NCBI RefSeq assembly: GCF_900115205.1
Contig: NZ_FOYQ01000001.1
Span: 1,763,240 to 1,827,239, forward strand
Source: Robiginitalea myxolifaciens
GTDB taxonomy: Bacteria > Bacteroidota > Bacteroidia > Flavobacteriales > Flavobacteriaceae
DNA length: 64,000 nt
Direction: 5' to 3'
Part shown: positions 27,498 to 36,680 of the stretch, piece by piece
Position numbering within the stretch: the first letter of the stretch is position 1
How the letters are laid out: each line of letters begins with the position of its first letter
The notes under the pieces: model-generated
The model's input: only the letters and a program-made list of their open reading frames with translations
Told to the model about the DNA's origin: nothing
Database searches by the model: none
Translations under genes and position numbers: made by a program

Positions 27498-27999
27498 AGC
27501 TCGATATACGACTCTTATACAGCTCATATAAGGCGTTCATCTGCGGCTTTCCCTTTGCTTTTCCGGCCCTTCCCAGAAAATAGAAGACAATCCATAACAC
27601 CACCATCAGCACCATTATACCTACCTGTATCCCGTAAGGGCGTCCGAGGGAAGCGGCACTGTAGGCCCAAATGCCGAAGATCACAAAGAGGGTGGCGATC
27701 CCGAAATGCAGGAACATAAAGAAAGTCCATAGGGTAGGATTGGGCCCAAAGAGCCCGGAAATCCGCGTGGTTCCCGGCTTGCCCCCAAATTCTTCCTCGT
27801 CCAGGAGTTCGAGGTGTAATTGGGGAGACCAGAGGTGGGTCTCTTCTTTAAGGAAACGCACAAAGACATGGTTGTCTGAGCGTTTGATCTCGAAGGGAGG
27901 CTCCGTTTGGGCACATAGTTGTTCCAGAACCCGCGCTACCGGAGCTCCCAGAACCGTTTCGAAACGGGGTCGCAATACGATTTCGTTGGATAGCGACAT
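27469..27999 (-). CDS. Conserved-looking two-span membrane protein of unknown function
   Basis: A 176-residue protein. Residues 1-85 form a soluble beta-rich part ([20 protein letters not shown], then [20 protein letters not shown]), followed by [30 protein letters not shown] and [20 protein letters not shown], two membrane helices, and a basic cytoplasmic tail. I do not recognise a family. Its last 29 bases lie inside the 3' end of era on the opposite strand, yet the frame is intact and shows normal codon use, so it is likely real. Confidence 0.7.
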   Translation of the reverse strand: MSLSNEIVLRPRFETVLGAPVARVLEQLCAQTEPPFEIKRSDNHVFVRFLKEETHLWSPQLHLELLDEEEFGGKPGTTRISGLFGPNPTLWTFFMFLHFGIATLFVIFGIWAYSAASLGRPYGIQVGIMVLMVVLWIVFYFLGRAGKAKGKPQMNALYELYKSRISSFTAVNTRSA

Positions 28000-28055
28000 G
28001 CCAAGAGATTTACAATCAAGGTAAAAGGAATTCCCTGGATTTCAAACCAGAAACG

Positions 28056-28063
28056 TACCTTTG
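28056..28063 (+). promoter_or_regulatory. -7 promoter element of der
   Basis: TACCTTTG is an exact TAnnTTTG match ending 17 bases before the der ATG. No clear -33 TTG is seen at the expected place. Confidence 0.55.
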
Positions 28064-28080
28064 TCGCTTAAAATCAGGTC

Positions 28081-29382
28081 ATGGCCGGAATTGTTGCCGT
28101 TGTCGGACGTCCCAATGTTGGGAAATCCACCTTTTTTAACCGTATGATCCAGCGCCGCGAAGCTATCGTGGATGCGGTGAGCGGGGTTACGCGCGATCGC
28201 CATTACGGTAAATCGGATTGGGCCGGGAAGGAGTTCTCGCTGATCGATACCGGGGGCTACGTGGTCGGGAGTGATGATGTCTTTGAAAAAGAGATCGACA
28301 AGCAGGTAGAACTCGCCATTGCCGAGGCCGACGCCATTCTTTTTATGGTCGATGTTGAGGCCGGGATTACCGGGATGGACGAAGATGTTGCCCGACTCCT
28401 TCGTAAGGTGGAAAAGCCCATATTTCTGGTAGTCAATAAGGTAGATAATGCTGCGCGCCTTGAGGATGCTGTAGAGTTTTATAACCTAGGTCTGGGAGAC
28501 TACTATCCCCTTTCCAGCATCAATGGAAGCGGAACCGGGGAGCTTTTGGATGCCCTGGTCAAAGTACTGCCCGACGAGGAAATCCCGGAGGAAAACCTGC
28601 CGCGGTTTGCAGTAGTCGGCCGTCCCAACGCTGGAAAATCATCTTTTATCAATGCACTAATCGGGGAAGACCGCTATATCGTTACGGATATTGCCGGGAC
28701 CACCCGGGACAGTATCGACACCCGCTACAATCGCTTTGGTTTCGAGTTCAACCTGGTCGATACGGCCGGGATTCGACGGAAATCCAAGGTCAAGGAGGAT
28801 CTGGAATTCTATTCGGTGATGCGATCGGTACGGGCAATCGAGCATTCGGATGTTTGCTTGCTCCTTCTGGATGCCACCCGTGGATTCGACGGGCAGGTAC
28901 AGAACATTTTCTGGCTCGCTGAGCGAAATAACAAGGGGATCGTGATCCTTGTCAATAAATGGGATAAGGTGGAAAAGGAAACCGCCTCTGTGAAAGAATA
29001 CACCCAGAAAATCAAGGAGGTGATTGCGCCGTTTACCGATGTGCCTATCCTCTTTATTTCGGCTACCAACAAGCAAAGGATATACAAGGCGATAGAAACA
29101 GCCGTGGAAGTCTACAATAACCGCAGCCGGCGTATTCCGACCCGCAAGCTCAACGACCTGATGCTTCCCATTATCGAAAACCGGCCCCCGCCGGCGACCA
29201 AGGGAAAGTACGTGAAGATCAAGTTTATTACCCAATTACCCACGCCATATCCGCAGTTTGCCTTCTTCTGTAACCTGCCGCAATATGTAAAGGATCCCTA
29301 CAAGCGCTTTTTGGAGAACCAACTCCGGAAGCACTTCGATTTTACCGGGGTACCCATGAGCATTTTTATGCGGAAGAAGTAA
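28081..29382 (+). CDS. der: GTPase Der (EngA)
   Basis: Essential double-GTPase for 50S ribosome assembly. It has 433 residues, the standard length. Two G domains in tandem: the first with GRPNVGKS (9-16), DTGG and NKVD, the second with GRPNAGKS (about 181-188), DTAG and NKWD. The C-terminal KH-like domain (about 350-433) contains [11 protein letters not shown] and [17 protein letters not shown]. All nucleotide-binding motifs are intact. It is transcribed alone from the promoter just upstream. Confidence 0.98.
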   Translation: MAGIVAVVGRPNVGKSTFFNRMIQRREAIVDAVSGVTRDRHYGKSDWAGKEFSLIDTGGYVVGSDDVFEKEIDKQVELAIAEADAILFMVDVEAGITGMDEDVARLLRKVEKPIFLVVNKVDNAARLEDAVEFYNLGLGDYYPLSSINGSGTGELLDALVKVLPDEEIPEENLPRFAVVGRPNAGKSSFINALIGEDRYIVTDIAGTTRDSIDTRYNRFGFEFNLVDTAGIRRKSKVKEDLEFYSVMRSVRAIEHSDVCLLLLDATRGFDGQVQNIFWLAERNNKGIVILVNKWDKVEKETASVKEYTQKIKEVIAPFTDVPILFISATNKQRIYKAIETAVEVYNNRSRRIPTRKLNDLMLPIIENRPPPATKGKYVKIKFITQLPTPYPQFAFFCNLPQYVKDPYKRFLENQLRKHFDFTGVPMSIFMRKK

Positions 29383-29429
29383 GGGGAATTTTCCGCAAAT
29401 GCAACGGGATAAGTTATCTGTTCTGATTG

Positions 29430-29894
29430 TTAATCCAGGGTCAGGGTAAAGTAGCCCGCATTGGACGAGACCGGCACTTGTTGAGACTGCAGCTGTTCTA
29501 CGGTAAGGGCTCCCCCGCAACATTCCCCCGTTGTTTCTCCAAAAACCGTGGAGAAATCAATACTCCGATCCCCGGGCAGGCTTAAGCTGAAAGTGCCATT
29601 TCCCGGTTGCCAACTGCTATCACTAATTTCCAGTAAGGCTTCTGTATTGCCCTGTAATCCCCGCGAAAGAAAAATGGTGACCTCCGTGCCAACATCCCCG
29701 GATATACTGAAGTCTGCTTCGGTATAGGTGGGATCGGCAAGTAAGTTGGTGCCATTTTCAATGAGCTCCAGACGAATAGGGCTGTCGCCTACGCAGAGAA
29801 CTGTCGAGCAATCTATCGTGGTTTCGCTACAGCCTTGTAGGACCGCTGCGATAGTGATCAAAATTGTAAATAAGCGTTTGAAAGGGATAGCCAT
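29430..29894 (-). CDS. Small lipoprotein of unknown function
   Basis: A 154-residue lipoprotein starting MAIPFKRLFTILITIAAVLQGC; the lipobox is VLQGC with Cys22. The mature part is a single beta-rich domain with two Cys pairs (DCSTVLC and ECC). The frame stays open further upstream, but that part is an Ala/Val/Ser run antisense-like to nothing useful and overlapping the TPM gene, so the ATG at 29894 with its signal peptide is chosen. It follows the TPM gene by 46 bases and may belong to the same transcript. No family recognised. Confidence 0.65.
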   Translation of the reverse strand: MAIPFKRLFTILITIAAVLQGCSETTIDCSTVLCVGDSPIRLELIENGTNLLADPTYTEADFSISGDVGTEVTIFLSRGLQGNTEALLEISDSSWQPGNGTFSLSLPGDRSIDFSTVFGETTGECCGGALTVEQLQSQQVPVSSNAGYFTLTLD

Positions 29895-29940
29895 ACTCCA
29901 AAGATACGCCGCTGCTGCGTTGGTTGCTTGTAAGTTGCTA

Positions 29941-30840
29941 CTACCAGCCTCCAGAGGCGCCACCGCCGCCGAAGCCACCGCCGCCGAAGCCGCCGCTGAA
30001 ACCACCGCCGCCGAAGCTTCCGCCACCGCCGAAACCACCAGACGAACCGGACCGTCCCATGTTACTCAGGATAATCACATCCCAGATGTCAAGCCCCCTG
30101 CGACGCCTTCCCCCTGAGCCACCCCGGCCTCCGCGATTGCGTCGGGATGCGAGGATTATTACGATGATAATGAAGATAAGTATCGGGAAAAACGCACCGA
30201 TGGGTGGCCCACCCGAACCTTGCGGGCCTTCTCCCTGGAACTCCCCATTCAGGGCTCGAAAAACGGCATCGGTACCCTTATCCAGTCCGGTATAGTAATC
30301 CCCGCGCTTAAATTCCGGGATGATCACCTGGTCAATGATACTTTTAGAGCGGGCATCGGTTAGGAATTCCTCCACCCCATACCCGGTATTGATGGCGATC
30401 CGCCGATCGTCACGAGCCAGTAGGATCAGCACCCCGTTGTCTTCCCGTTCCTGCCCAATTTTCCACTCGTGCCCCCAACGCGCGCCCAGGTATTGGATGT
30501 CTTCCCCCTGGGTAGAGGGAATGATGGCAATCACGATTTGTGTGGAAGTTGAGTCGCTGTAGCGGATCAGTTTTTGCTCCAACGCGCTGGCCTGTCCTTC
30601 AGAAAGGAGCCCGTAATAATCGTACAGGCTGGTCTGCTTTCCTTTTGGAGGCACTTCGGGAATGTCGTACTGGGCCTGTACAATTGAGGTTACCAGCAGC
30701 GCCAGGGTCAATACTATTACCGGTAGCAGCCTGCGGGGTGTTCTCCTCAGAAATTTAGGAGGTGTCTCCCACAGTCTACACCGCGATTTTTGATAAACCG
30801 CAGTGACGCTTGCCCCGCAATTAACCTTTGGATACCGCAT
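29941..30840 (-). CDS. TPM-domain membrane protein with Gly-rich tail (YgcG-like)
   Basis: A 299-residue envelope protein. A long basic N-region is followed by a hydrophobic signal (about 39-55), then the TPM domain (about 58-190) with VNDYYGLLSEGQ-like start (here LYDYYGLLSEGQASALEQKL), LARDDRRIAINTGYGVEEFLTD and YYTGLDKGTDAVFRAL. A transmembrane helix (about 212-228) and an RGGRGGSGGRRRRG stretch follow, then a Gly/Phe/Ser-rich tail ending GGW. TPM proteins of this type accompany LemA in many genomes. The only ATG start overlaps the previous TPM gene by 20 bases, so translation is probably coupled. Confidence 0.88.
   Translation of the reverse strand: MRYPKVNCGASVTAVYQKSRCRLWETPPKFLRRTPRRLLPVIVLTLALLVTSIVQAQYDIPEVPPKGKQTSLYDYYGLLSEGQASALEQKLIRYSDSTSTQIVIAIIPSTQGEDIQYLGARWGHEWKIGQEREDNGVLILLARDDRRIAINTGYGVEEFLTDARSKSIIDQVIIPEFKRGDYYTGLDKGTDAVFRALNGEFQGEGPQGSGGPPIGAFFPILIFIIIVIILASRRNRGGRGGSGGRRRRGLDIWDVIILSNMGRSGSSGGFGGGGSFGGGGFSGGFGGGGFGGGGASGGW
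29944..30044 (-). repeat. Gly-rich low-complexity tract in the TPM protein
   Basis: About 100 bases of near-repeated GCCACCGCCGCCGAAGCC-type codons encode runs such as GGFGGGGSFGGGGF. This is coding low complexity, typical of the C-terminus of this protein type, and not a CRISPR or mobile element. Confidence 0.8.
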
Positions 30841-31258
30841 CGCTCAATTCATTAGTGTCGTCGGGTCGGAATGGAAAATGGGCTTTTAGCTCCAGCCCGG
30901 CCGACTCGATGCCCGCGAGGATTCCCGCTTTGAAATTGCCTTTGCGAAATTCCTCCTGAATGCGGTCCCGGGTCGTATCCCAAAACCCTTCGGGCACGAC
31001 CTTGTCGATACCTGCATCCCCGATGATTGCAAAATGGTGGTCATGGACGGCAATGTAAAGCAAGACCCCATTACGTTCCCGGGTGTTTTCCATCTTGAGT
31101 CGGTAAAAAACATCCCAAGCCCTACGGATGGGTTCCCCACGATCGGTGTATTCGAGATGCACACGGATTTCCCCTGAAGTCAGGGTTTCGGCACGCCGTA
31201 TGGCTTCTACGATTTCCTGCTCTTCTTCGGGACTTAAAAAGGCCTCGACTTCGGACAT
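30821..31258 (-). CDS. TPM-domain protein (soluble form)
   Basis: A 145-residue protein that is one TPM domain without signal peptide or tail: it starts FLSPEEEQEIVEAIRRAE, then TSGEIRVHLEY, ERNGVLLYIAVHDHHFAIIGDAGIDKVVPEGFWD and FRKGNFKAGILAGIESAG, all in the order known for the family. Residues of the putative phosphatase/thylakoid-type TPM fold are kept. It starts 3 bases after the LemA stop and overlaps the next TPM gene by 20 bases. The cytoplasmic form paired with a membrane form is usual for Bacteroidota LemA clusters. Confidence 0.9.
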   Translation of the reverse strand: MSEVEAFLSPEEEQEIVEAIRRAETLTSGEIRVHLEYTDRGEPIRRAWDVFYRLKMENTRERNGVLLYIAVHDHHFAIIGDAGIDKVVPEGFWDTTRDRIQEEFRKGNFKAGILAGIESAGLELKAHFPFRPDDTNELSDAVSKG

Positions 31259-31261
31259 GGT

Positions 31262-31861
31262 CTAGTCGAAATTAAATTCGACATCCACGGGTTGTTCTGC
31301 GCCTTCCACAGATTCAAAGAGGGTCATGGCGTCAAAACCTGCAATGCCGGCAACGATATTGGCCGGTATCTTATCGATATAGATGTTGTAATCCCCGGCA
31401 ATTTCGTTAAACCGGTTGCGCTCTACATTGATGCGGTTTTCCGTGCCTTCGAGCTGGGTTTGCAATTGCACAAAATTTTGATTGGCTTTGAGTTCGGGAT
31501 AGCGCTCCACGGTAACCAGTAATCGGGAAAGTGCGGAACTCAGACCCGCCTGGGCTTGCTCAAAAGCGGCAATTTTTTCAGGAGTCAGGTTATCCAGGTC
31601 CAGATTAACAGAGGAGGCTTTGGAACGGGCTTCGATAACGTCGGTCAGGGTCCCGCGCTCAAAATCGGCGGCTCCCTGTACGGTTTTAACCAGATTTCCA
31701 ATCAGGTCATTACGGCGCTGATAGGAGCTTTCCACGTTCGCCCACTGCTTGGTGGCTTCTCCTTTCATCTCGACCATGGTGTTGTTGGTGCGTATGTAGT
31801 ATCCGACCAGGATAAAGGCCAGGATTCCAAGCACGACCAGTGCAATAAGTCCTTTTTTCAT
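31262..31861 (-). CDS. LemA family membrane protein
   Basis: A 199-residue protein with one N-terminal transmembrane helix (about 5-24, after MKKG) and a long helical domain carrying the LemA hallmarks: WANVESSYQRRNDLIGNLVKTVQG, then ERYPELKANQNFVQLQTQLEGTENRINVERNRFNE and YN. The domain faces outward in known members. It is followed at 3 bases by two TPM genes, the usual LemA-TPM pair. Molecular role is not established; membrane stress is often suggested. Confidence 0.95.
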   Translation of the reverse strand: MKKGLIALVVLGILAFILVGYYIRTNNTMVEMKGEATKQWANVESSYQRRNDLIGNLVKTVQGAADFERGTLTDVIEARSKASSVNLDLDNLTPEKIAAFEQAQAGLSSALSRLLVTVERYPELKANQNFVQLQTQLEGTENRINVERNRFNEIAGDYNIYIDKIPANIVAGIAGFDAMTLFESVEGAEQPVDVEFNFD

Positions 31862-31928
31862 AGTGTTTAAAATTATGGTTAGCGAAATATTAGTAGTACA
31901 AAAAGGGGGAATGTTACAGGGGTTCCTG

Positions 31929-32258
31929 TCAGAGTTGATCCTTGATTTTGTTCAACTCGGCTTTAACGCGTTCGAGCTTCCGGATAATCTCGTAAGTATC
32001 CAAAGCTTTCTGGCGGTTTTCCTTCAGATGGGTCTTGGCTCCTTCCAGGGTAAATCCGCGTTCTTTGACCAGATGGTAAATGAGTTCCAGGTTGCGAATG
32101 TCTTTAGGTGTGAACTTCCGGTTCCCCTTGGCGTTCTTTTTGGGTTGGAGCACATCGAACTCCTTCTCCCAAAAACGAATCAATGAAGTATTGACATCGA
32201 AGGCCCGGGCCACTTCTCCGATGGCATAGTACCTTTTTTCTGGGAGGTTTACCTGCAT
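31929..32258 (-). CDS. MerR family transcriptional regulator
   Basis: A 109-residue regulator with an N-terminal winged helix-turn-helix (YAIGEVARAFDVNTSLIRFWEKEFDVLQPKKNAKGNRKFTPKDI split over about 9-55) and a short C-terminal coiled coil. It has no effector domain, as in the small MerR proteins paired with M23 peptidase genes in Bacteroidota. The ATG shares one base with the stop codon of the M23 gene, showing coupling; LemA follows after 67 bases. Confidence 0.9.
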   Translation of the reverse strand: MQVNLPEKRYYAIGEVARAFDVNTSLIRFWEKEFDVLQPKKNAKGNRKFTPKDIRNLELIYHLVKERGFTLEGAKTHLKENRQKALDTYEIIRKLERVKAELNKIKDQL

Positions 32259-33235
32259 TAATCCAAACTTTGGTTCTCCTGGTTTGCCGTCTTGAGCATG
32301 TTGGTAAACTCTTCGGCAGAAAGGCTACCGTAATAGAAGTTGATCGGGTTAATCTTGTCTCCGTCTTTCCAGACTTCGTAGTGCAGGTGAGGGGCTTCGC
32401 TTCGTCCGGTACTACCGACAAAGCCGATCAGGTCCCCGCGTTTTACTTTCTGCCCCTTCTTTACATTGTATTTGCTGAGGTGGGCATATATGGTCATGTA
32501 GCCATATCCGTGCTGAATGCGAATGTGTTTTCCGAAGCCTGAGGCGTAATTGTCGGCCCGGGTTACTTCCCCATCTCCGGTAGCGTAGATCGGGGTTCCC
32601 CTTGGGGCGGTGAAGTCCATTCCCCAGTGCATTTTACGCGCCTTGGTAAAGGGGTCGGAACGCCAGCCGTATCCGGAAGCCATGCGTGTCAGCTCCTCAT
32701 TGGAAACGGGCTGGATGGCTGGGATAGATGCCAGCAGTTTTTCTTTTTCAGCAGCGAGTTTGGTGATCTCATCCAGGGAACGACTTTGGATAACCATTTG
32801 TTTCTGGATTACCTCCATTCGCTGGGTGGTAGCGATGATCATGTCGGAATTGTTGAAGCCTTCCAGCGACTTGTAGCGGTTAACTCCTCCAAAACCTGCC
32901 CGACGTTGCTCTTCGGGGATGGGATTTGCTTCGAAATAGAGGCGGTAAATATTGTTGTCCCGGTCTTCGATGTTGGTGAGGACCTCTTCCATCTGATCCA
33001 TCTTGCGATTGAGGAGTTCAAAACGCAGTTCGTAGTTGTTGAGCTCCCGTTGCAGGGCCAACTCCTGCGGGGTATTGAACAGGTCTGTGTTTAAAAGCAG
33101 TAACAGGCCAAGGGAGCCGGCAATAACGGAACCCACGATAAAGAGGAAAGCATTTCGGTATTTCCTCGATTTTTTCGGTTCGATTTTCCGGTAGGATAAG
33201 GTATCGGGATCGTAATAATATTTGACCTTATTCAT
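32258..33235 (-). CDS. M23 family metallopeptidase (envelope peptidoglycan hydrolase)
   Basis: A 325-residue protein with one N-terminal membrane helix (about 29-50), a coiled coil (about 57-95) and a C-terminal M23 domain (about 200-300). Zinc ligands are present: His203 and Asp207 in HWGMD, and His285 in HLHYEV, with His252 of YAHLS as the further catalytic His. It should cut cell-wall crosslinks; nothing suggests loss of activity. It is first in the minus-strand MerR-LemA-TPM cluster and divergent from alaS. The layout is common in Flavobacteriia. Confidence 0.94.
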   Translation of the reverse strand: MNKVKYYYDPDTLSYRKIEPKKSRKYRNAFLFIVGSVIAGSLGLLLLLNTDLFNTPQELALQRELNNYELRFELLNRKMDQMEEVLTNIEDRDNNIYRLYFEANPIPEEQRRAGFGGVNRYKSLEGFNNSDMIIATTQRMEVIQKQMVIQSRSLDEITKLAAEKEKLLASIPAIQPVSNEELTRMASGYGWRSDPFTKARKMHWGMDFTAPRGTPIYATGDGEVTRADNYASGFGKHIRIQHGYGYMTIYAHLSKYNVKKGQKVKRGDLIGFVGSTGRSEAPHLHYEVWKDGDKINPINFYYGSLSAEEFTNMLKTANQENQSLD

Positions 33236-33250
33236 GACGGTAAATTATCC

Positions 33251-33258
33251 TATTTTTG
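33251..33258 (+). promoter_or_regulatory. -7-type element upstream of alaS
   Basis: TATTTTTG matches TAnnTTTG. It lies 70 bases before the alaS ATG. The nearest TTG upstream is 26 bases away, wider than ideal, so the site is tentative. Confidence 0.35.
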
Positions 33259-33328
33259 TGGCGCAATACGCAAATATAAAAATTGTTCCGCACAAAAAGC
33301 GGAATATAAGGTTAGTCCCGCTTAAACT

Positions 33329-35941
33329 ATGAATTCCAGGGAGATACGTTCAAAGTTTTTAACTTTTTTTAAAGAAAAGGAACATAAAATCGTCCCTTCC
33401 GCCCCGCTGGTGATGAAGGACGACCCAACACTGCTATTTGTCAATGCCGGGATGAATCCTTTCAAGGAATTCTTTCTCGGGATTGCCCGGGCCGAACATC
33501 CCAGGGTTGCCGATACTCAGAAATGCCTGCGCGTGAGCGGCAAGCACAACGACCTGGAAGAGGTTGGCCGCGATACCTACCACCATACCCTTTTCGAGAT
33601 GCTCGGAAACTGGAGTTTCGGGGATTATTTCAAGGCGGAAACCATTGCCTGGGCCTGGGAGTTCCTTACCGAAGTCTGTGGTATTTCAAAGGACCAGCTC
33701 TACGTTACCGTTTTTGAAGGTAGCGAGGATGAGGACAAGCTGGAGATGGATCAGGAGGCTTACGATCACTGGAAAAAGATTTTACCCGAGAGCCGGATCC
33801 TGATGGGCTCCAAAAAAGACAACTTCTGGGAGATGGGCGACCAGGGTCCTTGCGGGCCGTGTTCGGAAATCCATGTAGACATTCGCCCGGAAGCCGAGCG
33901 CAAAGCCAACCCGGGTGCGGAGCTGGTCAATAGGGACCACCCCCAGGTCGTAGAGATCTGGAACCTGGTATTTATGCAGTACAACCGCAAAGCCGATGGT
34001 TCCCTGGAACCGCTGCCGGAAAAACACATCGATACCGGGATGGGATTTGAACGCCTGTGTATGGTGCTGCAGGGGGTAAGCTCCAGCTATGATTCTGATT
34101 TATTCGTTCCCATTATTCGGGAAATAGAGACCATTAGTGGCGTTTCTTACGGCAAAGCCGAGGACACCGATATCGCCATCCGGGTCATTGCAGATCACAT
34201 TCGCGCAGTGTCCTTTGCGATAGCCGATGGGCAACTGCCCGGGAATACCGGAGCGGGATATGTGATCCGCCGCATTTTGCGCCGGGCCATTCGCTATGGA
34301 TTCAGTTTCCTGGGGATGCATTCCCCTTTCATGTTTAAGCTGGTCGATGTTTTGACCCGCATTATGGGCGAGGCGTTCCCCGAATTAAAAGCACAACGGC
34401 AATTAATAGTAAACGTGATCCGGGAAGAGGAGAACTCATTTTTGAAAACCCTTGAACAGGGATTGAGCCTCCTGGACCAGACCCTTAAAGGAACCCAGGG
34501 CAAAACCCTGGACGGGGAAAAGGCATTCGAGCTTTACGACACCTTCGGTTTCCCCATTGACCTGACGTCTCTGATCTTGAGGGAACGAGGATATAGCCTG
34601 GATCAGGCCGGTTTTGAAAAATCCATGCAAGCGCAAAAAGACCGCTCCAAGGCTGCCTCGGAAATTAACCGGGACGATTGGGTGCAGGTGCATCAGGGAG
34701 AGGGCTCCCAGTTCCTGGGGTATGATACCCTGGAGGCCGAGGCTCGCCTGATTAAGTATCGCAAGGTCGAGAGTGCAAAGGATGGAGAGCGTTACCAGCT
34801 GGTATTTGACAACACGCCTTTTTACCCGGAAGGGGGAGGTCAGGTTGGAGATAAAGGGTATCTGGAGGCCAGCAACGGGAATGTCACCTATATCCTGGAT
34901 ACCGTTAAAGAAAACAACGAAATCCTCCACATCACTAAAAATCTGCCTAAGGATACCAAAGCTGAATTCAGGGCGGTGGTAGACGAGCAGCAACGCAAGC
35001 GCACCGCTTCCAACCATACGGCTACGCATTTACTCCACCAGGCCTTGCGCAAAGTGCTGGGCACCCATGTGGAACAAAAGGGATCGGCTGTGCATTCCAA
35101 CTACCTGCGTTTTGATTTTTCGCATTTTGCCAAATTGAGTGAGGAAGAGCTGGAAGAGGTGGAGGCCTTTGTCAATGCGCGGATTGCTGAAAAACTTCCC
35201 CTTGAAGAAAACAGACAGGTACCGGTAAAAGAAGCGCTGGCAGCAGGGGCGATGGCGCTGTTTGGCGAAAAATACGGGGATACGGTCAGGACTGTACGCT
35301 TTGGTAAATCCATAGAACTCTGTGGCGGCACACACGTGGCGAACACCGCAGACATCTGGCATTTCAAGATTACTTCTGAGAGTGCGATCGCTGCCGGAAT
35401 CCGAAGGATAGAAGCCATAAGTTCCGACGCAGCACGGGATTTTTATCTGGAAGCCGGGACTACCCTGGAGGCATTGAAAGGAATACTGAAAGGCTCCAAG
35501 GATCCGATCAAGGCGGTTAGCCAATTGCAGGAGGAAAACGCCGGTTTACGCAAGGAACTGGAACAGTTAAAAAAGGAACGCGCCGGCAACCTGAAAGAAG
35601 ACCTTCGCAGTCAAATTCAGGAGCAAGCCGGAGTTAATTTTCTCTTGAAAAAGGTAGACCTCGATGCTGCCGGGATGAAGGATATCGCCTTCCAGTTGGG
35701 AGGAGAAGTAGATAACCTCTTTTTGATCCTCGCGGCTGACCAGGGGGGTAAAGCCCTGCTTACCTGTTACATCTCCAAAGACCTGGCTGCAGACAAAGGA
35801 CTCAATGCCGGACAAATTGTCCGGGAACTCGGCAAACATATCCAGGGCGGGGGAGGCGGACAACCGTTTTTTGCTACCGCCGGAGGTAAGGATCCCGGGG
35901 GAATCCCGGCTGCACTGGAGGCAGCTAAGGCCTATCTCTAG
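33329..35941 (+). CDS. alaS: Alanyl-tRNA synthetase
   Basis: Charges tRNA-Ala with alanine. It has 870 residues, the full length for the family. The class II core (1 to about 240) includes [43 protein letters not shown] and GFERL. The editing domain (about 550-720) carries HTATHLLH and CGGTH, the zinc site of the editing centre. The C-terminal C-Ala region ends [14 protein letters not shown]. No frameshift is seen. It is followed after 57 bases by a DUF4230 gene, probably separately expressed. Confidence 0.98.
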   Translation: MNSREIRSKFLTFFKEKEHKIVPSAPLVMKDDPTLLFVNAGMNPFKEFFLGIARAEHPRVADTQKCLRVSGKHNDLEEVGRDTYHHTLFEMLGNWSFGDYFKAETIAWAWEFLTEVCGISKDQLYVTVFEGSEDEDKLEMDQEAYDHWKKILPESRILMGSKKDNFWEMGDQGPCGPCSEIHVDIRPEAERKANPGAELVNRDHPQVVEIWNLVFMQYNRKADGSLEPLPEKHIDTGMGFERLCMVLQGVSSSYDSDLFVPIIREIETISGVSYGKAEDTDIAIRVIADHIRAVSFAIADGQLPGNTGAGYVIRRILRRAIRYGFSFLGMHSPFMFKLVDVLTRIMGEAFPELKAQRQLIVNVIREEENSFLKTLEQGLSLLDQTLKGTQGKTLDGEKAFELYDTFGFPIDLTSLILRERGYSLDQAGFEKSMQAQKDRSKAASEINRDDWVQVHQGEGSQFLGYDTLEAEARLIKYRKVESAKDGERYQLVFDNTPFYPEGGGQVGDKGYLEASNGNVTYILDTVKENNEILHITKNLPKDTKAEFRAVVDEQQRKRTASNHTATHLLHQALRKVLGTHVEQKGSAVHSNYLRFDFSHFAKLSEEELEEVEAFVNARIAEKLPLEENRQVPVKEALAAGAMALFGEKYGDTVRTVRFGKSIELCGGTHVANTADIWHFKITSESAIAAGIRRIEAISSDAARDFYLEAGTTLEALKGILKGSKDPIKAVSQLQEENAGLRKELEQLKKERAGNLKEDLRSQIQEQAGVNFLLKKVDLDAAGMKDIAFQLGGEVDNLFLILAADQGGKALLTCYISKDLAADKGLNAGQIVRELGKHIQGGGGGQPFFATAGGKDPGGIPAALEAAKAYL

Positions 35942-35998
35942 GCCGTTCGAAACATCTGAGCCCGGCCTGAGCGCGTATATAGAATAAGCAAGGACTTT

Positions 35999-36616
35999 AT
36001 GAAGCGATTCTTAGCCGGTGTTATCATTACCCTTGGGGTAATCCTCATTTACCGTTCCTGTACGGAGGATGCCATGGAGCAGCAAACTATTCGGGAAGAA
36101 TCCAGGCTCATCGAAAAGGAAATTTCCCAGGTTTCCAAACTCATTGTCACTGAGGGCCATTTTGCCGAGGTCTACTCCTATGAAGATTCCCGTGAATTAT
36201 TCGGGGCCTTGCTTTCTGCGAAAAAAAAGGCCCTTGTAGTGGTGAATGCCCAGGCGAGTATTAGTTATGACCTGAAGCAACTCACCTACGAGCTCGATCC
36301 GGAAACAAAAACCCTGCGTATTGTGCGAATTCCGGAGCCGGAAATTGCCATCCGGCCTGAACTGGAATATTACGATGTAACGGCCGACTATCTGAACCCT
36401 TTCGGTGCCGAAGATTACAATGCAATCAAGGATCGCGTGAACAACTCCATAGAAGAAAAAATCCTGCGTTCCGGGCTTAAAGAGAACGCCCAAAACCGGC
36501 TGCTTACGGAACTGGCAGGCTTCTTTGCCCTAAGCCGGGAACTGGGTTGGACGGTTGTTTATGGGGACGACCTCAGTGGGGTTCTTCCTCCCCCGGAAAA
36601 ATTACTTCTCGATTAA
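35999..36616 (+). CDS. DUF4230 domain protein, membrane-anchored
   Basis: A 205-residue protein with one N-terminal membrane helix or uncleaved signal (MKRFLAGVIITLGVILIYRSC) and a single extracytoplasmic domain with KLIVTEGHFAEVYSYEDSRE, then KKALVVVNAQASISYDL and LNPFGAEDYNAIKDR. This order is that of the DUF4230 family, whose function is unknown. Cys21 does not look like a lipobox. It lies between alaS and the M61-like peptidase, on the same strand. Confidence 0.85.
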   Translation: MKRFLAGVIITLGVILIYRSCTEDAMEQQTIREESRLIEKEISQVSKLIVTEGHFAEVYSYEDSRELFGALLSAKKKALVVVNAQASISYDLKQLTYELDPETKTLRIVRIPEPEIAIRPELEYYDVTADYLNPFGAEDYNAIKDRVNNSIEEKILRSGLKENAQNRLLTELAGFFALSRELGWTVVYGDDLSGVLPPPEKLLLD

Positions 36617-36680
36617 ATTAATGGCCAAGTTTTGAAACAAAGCGGGTCGGAACTCGTCTACTATTACAAACTGATTTTAG

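Noticed and set aside
29944-30044. GC-rich repeats that might suggest a mobile element end
   Set aside because: They are in-frame codons of the Gly-rich tail of the TPM protein.
34436-35029. 197-codon minus-strand frame inside alaS
   Set aside because: Opposite to the conserved synthetase core; no domain or regulatory context.
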